55,207 bases of DNA from QAMH01 sp964435565 (lineage in GTDB: Bacteria > Actinomycetota > Coriobacteriia > Coriobacteriales > QAMH01), in the NCBI GenBank assembly GCA_964435565.1, contig CAYSZR010000005.1, forward strand, positions 1-55,207, in the 5' to 3' direction. The notes beneath the pieces were generated by a model. That model saw nothing but the letters and a program-made list of their open reading frames with translations, did not search any database and was not told the origin of the DNA. Positions 42,705-50,227 of the stretch are shown one piece after another; position 1 is the stretch's first letter, and each line of letters starts with the position of its first letter. The translations under genes and the position numbers were made by a program.

Positions 42705-43430
42705 ATGCGTCTAAAGCCGATTGGCCATATCGAAAGTCCCTATATGACCAAATTCGGCGTACCACGTCAGCCTGGGTTGGCGGATGCGATTGAATCTCGT
42801 CTCGTTTTCGAGCCTGCGTTCTCTTTGTCTGAAGATAAGCGCGGGCTCGACTGCGATGATTGGCTTGTCATCGTGTGGTCTTTCTCGCATAACCTTTCAA
42901 ACGACAGTGACTGGTCTAGGACCGTACGTCCTCCGCTTCTGGGCGGGACGCAACGTATGGGCGTGTTTGCCACGCGGTCTAGTTATCGACCAAATGGCCT
43001 TGCATTGTCGTGCGTGCGCATAAGTGGGCTTGATACGGACGCTATTCGGTTCAAGGGCGGCGATATGGTTGATGGTACGCCTGTATACTATATCCAAAGC
43101 TATGACAGCGAAACGGACGCATATGAGGAGGCGCGGTCTGGATGGGCTGGTCAGCTCCCTTGGCCCAAACTGGATCGTGTCGAGATCCCGCATGATCTTA
43201 TCGAACTCGTTCCAGTGGCTATGCGCGAAGGACTGTTGCAGGTGCTTTTGCAAGATCCACGGCCAGCTTATGCACGAAAAGGGCAGGAAGAGCGCGAATT
43301 TTGGACGGCGTTTGGAGATCAGGCGATCTGGTTTACGGTTGTAAACCGCGTAGCGCACGTTACACGCATAGAATGCATAGATTCGAAAGACGCGCTCTAT
43401 ATGAGGAAGACGGGAAATCTACCGCTATGA
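42705..43430 (+). CDS. trmO: tRNA (adenine37-N6)-methyltransferase TrmO
   Basis: A 241-residue SAM-dependent enzyme of the TsaA/TrmO family, which methylates the t6A37 base of tRNA-Thr. The N-terminal GHIESPYMTKFGVPRQP is the family signature, followed by WLVIVWSFSHN and RMGVFATRSSYRPNGLALS. The ATG at 42705 matches the family start (MRLKPIGHIESP) but has a poor ribosome site. A longer frame begins inside the EF-G gene. It overlaps dtd by four bases. tcdA, which acts on the same nucleotide, is about 5 kb upstream. Confidence 0.9.
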   Translation: MRLKPIGHIESPYMTKFGVPRQPGLADAIESRLVFEPAFSLSEDKRGLDCDDWLVIVWSFSHNLSNDSDWSRTVRPPLLGGTQRMGVFATRSSYRPNGLALSCVRISGLDTDAIRFKGGDMVDGTPVYYIQSYDSETDAYEEARSGWAGQLPWPKLDRVEIPHDLIELVPVAMREGLLQVLLQDPRPAYARKGQEEREFWTAFGDQAIWFTVVNRVAHVTRIECIDSKDALYMRKTGNLPL

Positions 43431-43873
43431 GAGCATTGCTTCAGCGTGTAATTAAAGCAAAAGTCAGTATCAATGGCGCGATGTGCGATGAAATCGGACA
43501 AGGCTATGTCATTTTTCTCGGCATTGGCGAACAAGACGACAATCATACGGCCGAGCGTCTGTGGAACAAGATTCGCAACGAGCGCATTTTTGAAGATGAA
43601 ACGGGAAAGACGAACCTGTCGCTTCTCGACGTGAACGGCCAATGCATGGTTATATCGCAGTTCACGCTTTATGCGGACTGCAAGAAGGGGAGACGTCCGT
43701 CTTTCGACGCGGCTATGCCGGCTGCAGGCGCAAACGAGCTCTACGAATTTTTCCTCGAGCTCGTAGAATCGGATAGAGGCTCTGTTGCACATGGCGAATT
43801 CGGTGCGATGATGGATATAGAGCTTGTGAACAACGGGCCTTTCACTATCTGGCTCGACACCGAACAGTTTTGA
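43427..43873 (+). CDS. dtd: D-aminoacyl-tRNA deacylase
   Basis: A 148-residue proofreading enzyme that removes D-amino acids from tRNA. It opens with MRALLQRVIKAKVSI, has the family SQFTLYADCKKGRRPSF (catalytic -SQxT-) at about 80-96 and the second motif NNGPFTIWLDT near the end, where the usual NxGP cross-subunit motif lies. Length is standard. Its ATG overlaps the trmO stop codon, so the two are translationally coupled. Confidence 0.96.
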   Translation: MRALLQRVIKAKVSINGAMCDEIGQGYVIFLGIGEQDDNHTAERLWNKIRNERIFEDETGKTNLSLLDVNGQCMVISQFTLYADCKKGRRPSFDAAMPAAGANELYEFFLELVESDRGSVAHGEFGAMMDIELVNNGPFTIWLDTEQF

Positions 43874-43895
43874 GTTTGATGATTGAGCAAGAAGT

Positions 43896-45194
43896 CTAGC
43901 TTTCGGCCCCTTCGACCGTGATGATAGCGTTATCGACTAGATAGCGGCTGGCGGCGTATCGTGCAGCTACTTCGCGCAATGCGAAGCCACGTCCACTCGA
44001 TTCCATCTCTCGTTTGACTGCCGCTGGGTTCATCGGGTTCATTTCTGCGCAGGCGGCATCGATGTCTTCGTCTGTGACCTCTAGACCAGCATATTCGAAT
44101 AGGGCATCAAGCGCATAGTCGCAGCGGAGTGTCTGACGCGTCTGCATCATGATGCCAATCTTGTAGTTTTGCTCGCCACCTTGCTCCTCGATAAAGTCTG
44201 CAAGTGATTTTCCCTGCTGCGTAAGTTGGTTTTGCAGCGTTGCCTGAATCGAGGCGTAGGTGGATTCATAGGCTTCGTCGGGAATTTTGCCTTCAAGACG
44301 TTCGCCGAGCTTGGCCTGCGCAATGGAAAGTACCTGATTGTCATAGGCACGCAACATCTGCGTTTCATAGGAGGTGCGAACCTCTGCGCGTAGTTCGTCA
44401 AGAGAACTGTACAGGGGCATCGCGCGTTTGACCCATTCGTCGTCAAGCTCTGGAAAGACCTCTTTTTGGATTTCCTTGACCGTCACCTTGCAATCATAGG
44501 CGCGCATGAACGTGTTTCCGTCTTCGTCGAGGTCCTCTGCCTCGAAGCTGAATTCCTTCGTCTCGCCCACATCCATGCCGATGACCTGGCGCTCGAAATC
44601 TTCAGGCATGTAGCCTTTGCCCGTAGAATACACACGGCTGTCAGTGCTGATGCCGCTCAAGCGTTCGCCATCTTGAAAGACGTCTATAGCAATTAGACAA
44701 CTGTCGCCTTGGCGAACGGGATGTGGTTCTGCGGTTTCGAATTCCGTGTACATGGCCATATTGGATCGAATCTCTGCATCGACATCGATTTCTGCCGGTT
44801 CATATGCCGGGACGGTGATCTCAACAGGCTCATACGAGTTCAAGGTGAAATGGGGTTTGGGCAGCACGTCGATTTGGAAGCTGAACGCCTGATTGCGTTT
44901 GGGTCCAGTAGGCGTCTGGGCCTTGGGTTGTGCAAGAGGGGTTATGCAGCGCTGCTCAAGAGCGAAGGGAATAAGCATATTGAGCGCCTGCGATTGCAAG
45001 ATGGTATCGACATCGCCTATTTCGAGATGCTCGGCAAGTGCCTGCGCGGCTGATTTGGAAGGATCGGGACGCAGGCCGAACCTGCTTGCTACAGCTGCTT
45101 CAGCTCGATCGAGCGCTTTGTTCACTTCCTGAGCCGTTGCGGTAATGCTCAGATGCAAGGTTCCATCTTCGTTTGCCTTTTCTTTAACCTTCAT
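43896..45194 (-). CDS. tig: Trigger factor
   Basis: A 432-residue ribosome-associated chaperone and peptidyl-prolyl isomerase. Residues 1-110 form a ribosome-binding-type domain, although the classic GFRxGKxP loop is weak here (FGLRPDPS). The FKBP-type domain is at about 155-240 (RQGDSCLIAIDVFQDG to GMDVGETKEFSF). The C-terminal helical arms follow. A TF-like protein without the loop may bind ribosomes differently. It ends 23 bases from the convergent dtd gene. Confidence 0.85.
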   Translation of the reverse strand: MKVKEKANEDGTLHLSITATAQEVNKALDRAEAAVASRFGLRPDPSKSAAQALAEHLEIGDVDTILQSQALNMLIPFALEQRCITPLAQPKAQTPTGPKRNQAFSFQIDVLPKPHFTLNSYEPVEITVPAYEPAEIDVDAEIRSNMAMYTEFETAEPHPVRQGDSCLIAIDVFQDGERLSGISTDSRVYSTGKGYMPEDFERQVIGMDVGETKEFSFEAEDLDEDGNTFMRAYDCKVTVKEIQKEVFPELDDEWVKRAMPLYSSLDELRAEVRTSYETQMLRAYDNQVLSIAQAKLGERLEGKIPDEAYESTYASIQATLQNQLTQQGKSLADFIEEQGGEQNYKIGIMMQTRQTLRCDYALDALFEYAGLEVTDEDIDAACAEMNPMNPAAVKREMESSGRGFALREVAARYAASRYLVDNAIITVEGAES

Positions 45195-45285
45195 ATGCCC
45201 GATAACTCCTTTGTGTTTTCATATGTCTTTGCAGATATTATCAAAATAAGCTGCACTCTCAGTTCACCTATGGGCAACAAAACGT

Positions 45286-47400
45286 TCAGTCGGATAGCCC
45301 CATCTGCAAAAGATATATCTCTTCGCGCATTTCGCGGGCAAGCGTTCGCGGCAATCTGCCAGATTCACGTTTGTCTTGGATTTCGTCAAGTTCGAGTCGC
45401 AGGGCCTCTGCTTGAACATCTGCCATAAACGGCGGTTCGTCTATGTCAGATTCTTCCAGATGTAAGCTTCCGGTGTCTGTACGTACAACCTGTACTTCAA
45501 GTGGACTTTCTGGAGCAGAGACGTTGATGCCCTGAGCTTTGTCGAATGTCCTGAGCTGGGTGCGCAAGGTGACGAGTAAGGGTTTGTGTTCGCTTAACAG
45601 GGCAAGCGCAGCCATAGAACGCTCTTCATCCGGCTCGTGGCTTACAACCTCAAGATAATCGACTGCAATGCGTTCGGTCTCGATCTTGAACTCGAGTCTG
45701 CGACGTTGGCTATTGCTGCTTGACATGCCTTGTTTGAGCTTGTGCATCGTCGAAGTCGCGCCAGCGATCGGACGGGTCTGCGATTTTCTGGAAAGCAGGG
45801 TCTTCTTGTGCATGAGGAGTTTGATCATACGCTCGATCCGCTTTAGAAACTGTTCGCCCAAGCGTCTGTCGACGGCATCACGTTCAATCGCGTCTTGAAC
45901 ATAGTCGCGTTGCCGCACAAGAATCTCCTGGCGTAAAAAGCGGAGCTGACGAGGTGCAACGGTCTTGCGGCGTGCTGCTGCGAGACGCCGGTGATACATG
46001 CGCATGACGCGCCCGGTCGCCTGCTTGTTTTGCGCGTTTTGCTGACGTTTGAGACCGACGATGACATTTTCCAGGATCTCAATCTCGACGTCGGCATCAA
46101 TCTCGACGCTCTCGTCTTCTTCTGCCTTGGGCGCGATAAGGGGAACGACGAAGTTTGCGAGCAGGAGGGTGACGACGATGACGCCGCAGGTCAAAAAAAG
46201 CAGCAAATCGCGTTGGGGGAACGCTACTCCAGCTGCTGTGACAAGTGGAATAGTCGATGCTATTGAAAGCGAGACGGCGCCTTTGGGACCGGCCAAAGTC
46301 GTAACAAGGGCGTTCAGCGCAAATTCTTTTTCCGGTTTCATGCGTTTTCCGGTTTCGGGGTTTGTCGATAGCAGATCGCATCCCAGTACCCACGCATAGC
46401 GTATGCCGACGATAACTGCGGTCATGACAAGCACAAGTCCAAAAAGCCAGATCAAGTTCGCTGAGTTTTCCTTCAAGGCAGGTGCAAGGGTCGACGAAAG
46501 GACGTAGCCAAGGTCGGTAAAGATGATGCCGTTTAGCACAAACGTGATAAGGCTCCATACACTTTGAGAAGTCATTGAAAGACGTGTCGAGAAGGTTTCA
46601 AAGCTGCGGCTGGATGGACTGATCTTCTGAGGGAAATATGCAAGGAGCAGGCCTGCAGCCACAACGGCGAGAATGCCACTTACATGAACTTGCGATGCGA
46701 CGATATAGACGAGAAACGGGAGGAATATCTCGAAGCATACATGGAACGTGGCGCTTTCAACACCGGCCCTTCGTACACTGCGCATGACGATGAAGGCGGC
46801 TAGGCCTAATGCTAGTCCAAGGGCTATTCCGCCTACAAAATCGACTACGAAGGTTCGTCCTGCATCGGCAAGCGAGAAATCACCGGTAACTGCTGCGGCG
46901 ATGGCAAACTGGAAGGAAACAACGCCCGATGCGTCGTTTAGGAGCGCTTCGCCTGAAAGCGACGCAGTCTGTCGCGTATTGAGTTTGATCGATTTGCCAA
47001 GCGAGCTTACTGCAACGGCATCCGTAGGACCAAGAGCCGCTGCAAATGCGAATGCAGCTGCAAGTGTCACCGTTGGAACGATCAGGTGCAGGACTACTCC
47101 GGCGAAAAGCACGGTGGCGATTACGAGACCGATTGCCAAAGATAGGATCGTGTTTTTGTTGACCCACAGCGCCCTGTTGTTGACATTACGCGATTCATCG
47201 AAAAGCAAAGGAGCTATGAACATGACCAAGAACAGTTCTGAGTTGAGCGTGAGATCTGTTGATAGGGGAACGAACAGATAGATTGCGACACCGATAATCA
47301 TCTGCACGAGCGGTAATGATACGCGGGCAAGAAACTGATCGAGAACGGCCGAGATGAGCACAGCTCCAATTAATACGAGTGCGATAATCAGATATTCCAT
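45286..47400 (-). CDS. CPA1-family Na+/H+ antiporter with long cytosolic tail
   Basis: A 704-residue membrane antiporter. About twelve helices occupy residues 1-425. The ion-site motif GEALLNDASGVV with the Asn-Asp pair is at about 150-161, and ALGPTDAVAVSS precedes it, as in NhaP and YjcE. The last 275 residues are hydrophilic, helical and rich in Arg, Glu and Leu, probably a regulatory cytosolic coiled region. It ends 91 bases before trigger factor on the same strand. Divergent promoters for it and uppP must share the 171-base gap at 47401-47571. Confidence 0.9.
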   Translation of the reverse strand: MEYLIIALVLIGAVLISAVLDQFLARVSLPLVQMIIGVAIYLFVPLSTDLTLNSELFLVMFIAPLLFDESRNVNNRALWVNKNTILSLAIGLVIATVLFAGVVLHLIVPTVTLAAAFAFAAALGPTDAVAVSSLGKSIKLNTRQTASLSGEALLNDASGVVSFQFAIAAAVTGDFSLADAGRTFVVDFVGGIALGLALGLAAFIVMRSVRRAGVESATFHVCFEIFLPFLVYIVASQVHVSGILAVVAAGLLLAYFPQKISPSSRSFETFSTRLSMTSQSVWSLITFVLNGIIFTDLGYVLSSTLAPALKENSANLIWLFGLVLVMTAVIVGIRYAWVLGCDLLSTNPETGKRMKPEKEFALNALVTTLAGPKGAVSLSIASTIPLVTAAGVAFPQRDLLLFLTCGVIVVTLLLANFVVPLIAPKAEEDESVEIDADVEIEILENVIVGLKRQQNAQNKQATGRVMRMYHRRLAAARRKTVAPRQLRFLRQEILVRQRDYVQDAIERDAVDRRLGEQFLKRIERMIKLLMHKKTLLSRKSQTRPIAGATSTMHKLKQGMSSSNSQRRRLEFKIETERIAVDYLEVVSHEPDEERSMAALALLSEHKPLLVTLRTQLRTFDKAQGINVSAPESPLEVQVVRTDTGSLHLEESDIDEPPFMADVQAEALRLELDEIQDKRESGRLPRTLAREMREEIYLLQMGLSD

Positions 47401-47522
47401 GTAAGCTGCTTCGCTTCCTTTCGTGCGTCATAGTCTGTTCATTAAAGTAACGCACTTTTGTTCTGCAATCGCCATATGCATGGAAATTCCCGAAACGAGA
47501 ATACTTGGGAATGTCGTTGCGC

Positions 47523-47528
47523 TACAAT
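47523..47528 (+). promoter_or_regulatory. Candidate -10 box TACAAT before uppP
   Basis: TACAAT lies 43 bases before the uppP start. TTGGGA at 47505 is too close (12 bases) to be a good -35. Confidence 0.3.
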
Positions 47529-47571
47529 GCAGATTCTGTTTGTCGGAAAAACGCATCAAAGGTACCCCAGC

Positions 47572-48471
47572 ATGTTCATCGAAATACTCAAAGCGTTTCT
47601 TATCGGTCTTGTCGAAGGACTGACCGAATGGCTGCCCATATCTTCAACGGGCCATATGATCTTGGTCGACGAATTCGTGCACCTCGATGTCTCCACGGCG
47701 TTTCTCGAGCTGTTCTTGGTCGTAATACAGATAGGCGCCATCNNNNNNNNNNCCGCGAGGGAGCGAAAGCGAAGACGCGGATAAAGGAAAAAGACCAAAG
47801 CCGAGAGAGGCGATACCTGGAGGTTGTGGGGGATGGTTGTCATCGGATGCCTTCCCGCAGCCGTAATAGGGATACTTTTTGATGACTGGGTGACGGAGCA
47901 CATGCACAATGCATGGGTCGTCGCCGCGATGCTCATCGTCTATGGTGTCGTGTTCATTATCCTCGAACGGCGCAACCGACGAGAATACGTGCAGTTCGTT
48001 CACGATAGCGGCCGTCTCGAGCACAAGCCGAGCCCGGACGAGATGTTCGATATTAAGACGGTCGACGAGATAGACTGGAAAGCTGCCATTAAAATCGGCT
48101 TGTTCCAATGCCTTGCGATTATCCCTGGTACGAGCCGAAGCGGTGCAACGATCATCGGCGGCATGTTGACGGGCTGTTCGCGTACGGCTGCTGCAGAATT
48201 CACGTTTTTCCTTGCCATACCCATCATGTTTGGCTGGGGTATCGTCAAGGCTTTCAAGACCTTCTTTTCCGCTGGTCTTATCATGACGTCGACTGAAGTC
48301 ACGGTCTTGATCGTGGGCATCATCACGGCATTCGCCGTATCCATCGTGTCTATCAAGTTTCTTATGGGCTATATCAAAAACAACGATTTCGCTCCTTTCG
48401 GTGTTTACCGCATTATCGTTGGTGTCGTTGTCCTCGGTTTTTTCGGTATTAAATTATTTATGGCCGTATAA
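47572..48471 (+). CDS. uppP: Undecaprenyl-diphosphatase UppP/BacA, broken by assembly gap and frameshift
   Basis: This membrane phosphatase recycles undecaprenyl pyrophosphate to the carrier lipid for wall synthesis. The N-terminus contains the conserved LVEGLTEWLPISSTGH with the catalytic-site Glu pair, and the C-terminal half has IPGTSRSGATIIGGM. The 10-N gap removes the segment after VIQIGAI. Just after the gap the frame that encodes KTKAERGDTWRLWG has a stop at 47782-47784. The other phase encodes PRGSESEDADKGK, so adding one A to the five-A run at 47788-47792 would join them. A homopolymer or contig-end error is likely. ATG 47572 follows AAAGG. Confidence 0.88.
47743..47752. other. Assembly gap (10 N)
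   Basis: A run of ten N inside uppP. The sequence on both sides encodes consecutive parts of the same protein, apart from the frame problem directly to the right of it. Confidence 0.98.
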
Positions 48472-48501
48472 GGTACATGGCGATCTGGTAAGGAGGCGGT
48501 A

Positions 48502-49104
48502 ATGGAAGCGGGAATCATGCTCGCATTGCAATCGATACGATTGCCAATACTCACTCAGGTTGTGGCACTTGTCTCGGCCTTGGGCAATTACGCTTTCATA
48601 TGGATCGTCCTCGCAATCATTATGCTCTTCTTTCCCGGCAGAAGGCATATAGGTGTCACGATCATCGTTACGGTCATCATCACCGGTATCATAATCGGTT
48701 TCATTATCAAGCCCATGGTTGGACGTGTGGGTCCCTATGATGCGGGTATAGGTGTCAGCGCTGTTATGGGAGTAAGCAGGGTCGGCTCCTCGTTCCCCAG
48801 CTTTCATGCAGCGACTTCGTTTGCCTGTGCCATGATTATTGCGATGACGTATGGACGCAGATTCGGAACCTGGGCGTTTATCGGTGCGGTTATCATCGCA
48901 TTTACGCGTCCGTTTCTAGGCGTCGAATATCCAACCGATATTCTTGCCGGTGCGGCAATTGGCGTCGGGTTTGGATTGCTCGCTGCATGGATATACAACC
49001 AATTCTTCCATGACATCGTGCTCAATTATGTTGGGAATACAAACCGTGTTAAAGGCGGGCGCAAATCGATTAGCAATTCCGGCACGCGCCGGCGTATACG
49101 ATAG
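48502..49104 (+). CDS. PAP2-family membrane protein with degenerate catalytic motifs
   Basis: A 200-residue protein with about five helices and the PAP2 layout. The three phosphatase motifs are altered: motif 1 reads KPMVGRVGP rather than Lys-x6-Arg-Pro, motif 2 reads SSFPSFHAA with its His kept, and motif 3 reads RPFLGVEYPTD where the catalytic His is Glu. A normal phosphatase mechanism is doubtful. It lies 30 bases after uppP, so the pair may be co-transcribed and linked to carrier-lipid handling. The ATG at 48502 follows AAGGAGG. Confidence 0.85.
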   Translation: MEAGIMLALQSIRLPILTQVVALVSALGNYAFIWIVLAIIMLFFPGRRHIGVTIIVTVIITGIIIGFIIKPMVGRVGPYDAGIGVSAVMGVSRVGSSFPSFHAATSFACAMIIAMTYGRRFGTWAFIGAVIIAFTRPFLGVEYPTDILAGAAIGVGFGLLAAWIYNQFFHDIVLNYVGNTNRVKGGRKSISNSGTRRRIR

Positions 49105-49160
49105 CTATTACCATATCGCATGGTGTCTTATGGGAATCGAATGAAGGAAAGGAACAGACA

Positions 49161-49445
49161 ATGCCAGAAGTAGACTTAGCTCAATCTCAAGTTGAAATCG
49201 AGCAGCACCGCAAGGTTATCGATTCGATCGATGATCAGATCGTTTTCTTGCTTAACAAACGTGCTGCAGAATCGCTTGCCATACGCGCTCTCAAGCCTTC
49301 TGCGAAGATGGGTTTATACGACCCAAAGCGTGAGGAGGAGATATTCACGCGGCTCGAAGGTTGTAACGATGGTCCCATGTACAACGATGACGTTCGTGAG
49401 ATCTATTCGACTATTCTCAAGGTCATGAAGGAGATACGCGCATGA
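49161..49445 (+). CDS. Chorismate mutase (AroQ type)
   Basis: A 94-residue all-helical enzyme that turns chorismate into prephenate for Phe and Tyr synthesis. The core IDSIDDQIVFLLNKRAAES is the AroQ first helix with the catalytic Arg in NKRA. PKREEEIFTRL follows in helix 2. Length is typical for a stand-alone AroQ. It starts behind AAAGGAA and overlaps the DAHP synthase gene by four bases (ATGA). Confidence 0.94.
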   Translation: MPEVDLAQSQVEIEQHRKVIDSIDDQIVFLLNKRAAESLAIRALKPSAKMGLYDPKREEEIFTRLEGCNDGPMYNDDVREIYSTILKVMKEIRA

Positions 49446-50227
49446 GCGATCTCTATGTGCCCTATCATGAAGCCGGTACCGTCACGATACTCGCCGGCCC
49501 TTGCTCTATAGAAAGCGCCCAGCAATTTGACGAGGTTGCCCATGCGTTGCGCGAAATGGGTCTCAAGTGGATTCGCGGTGGCGCGTTCAAGCCGCGTACC
49601 AGTCCCTATTCATTTCAGGGGCTTGGTCTTGACGGCGTCATGATTATGGAAGAGGCCGGAAGAAAATACGGGCTCAAGACATTGACGGAAGTTGTGGATA
49701 CCACGCATGTCGTCGAAGTCCTCAAACACGTCGACGCCGTCCAGATCGGCACGCGCAATATGGCGAATTTTGAGTTGCTTAAGGTTATTGGTGCTGCGAC
49801 GCAGCAATCACACCAGCCGATTCTTTTTAAACGCGGTATGGCGGCTACCATAGACGAATGGCTTTCTGCCGTCGAATACATCACGCAATATGGCAATCCT
49901 AATGTCATGCTCTGTGAGCGCGGCATACGCACCTTTGAAACGGCAACGCGTTTTACGCTCGATATTTCCGCCATTCCCGTTGTGCATCAACGCTCGATGT
50001 TTCCCATCTGCGTCGATGTGAGCCATCCGGCAGGTCAGACGGCTCTGGTCGGCGATCTTGCCAAGGCTGCTGTTGCCGCAGGAGCCGATTCGCTCATGAT
50101 CGAAGTCCATCCCAATCCGAAGGTTGCGAAATCCGATGCATCCCAGCAGCTCACCATCGAACAGTTTGAACAGCTGCTCGAAGAGCTTAAGCAGGTCGCT
50201 GCCGCAGTTGGCAAAAGGGTAGTGTAG
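49442..50227 (+). CDS. 3-deoxy-7-phosphoheptulonate synthase, type I-beta
   Basis: A 261-residue enzyme that condenses PEP and erythrose 4-phosphate, the first step of the shikimate pathway. It lacks a regulatory extension. Landmarks are ILAGPCSIES, GGAFKPRTSPYSFQGLG, QIGTRNM, KRGM and the metal His in VDVSHPAG and IEVHPNP. In Bacillus the equivalent catalytic unit is fused to a chorismate mutase domain for feedback control; here the two are separate, overlapping genes, so a non-covalent complex is possible. Confidence 0.95.
   Translation: MSDLYVPYHEAGTVTILAGPCSIESAQQFDEVAHALREMGLKWIRGGAFKPRTSPYSFQGLGLDGVMIMEEAGRKYGLKTLTEVVDTTHVVEVLKHVDAVQIGTRNMANFELLKVIGAATQQSHQPILFKRGMAATIDEWLSAVEYITQYGNPNVMLCERGIRTFETATRFTLDISAIPVVHQRSMFPICVDVSHPAGQTALVGDLAKAAVAAGADSLMIEVHPNPKVAKSDASQQLTIEQFEQLLEELKQVAAAVGKRVV

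Noticed and set aside
43301..43426. N-terminal extension of dtd
   Set aside because: The extra 42 residues overlap trmO in another frame and match nothing; the ATG at 43427 gives the exact family start.
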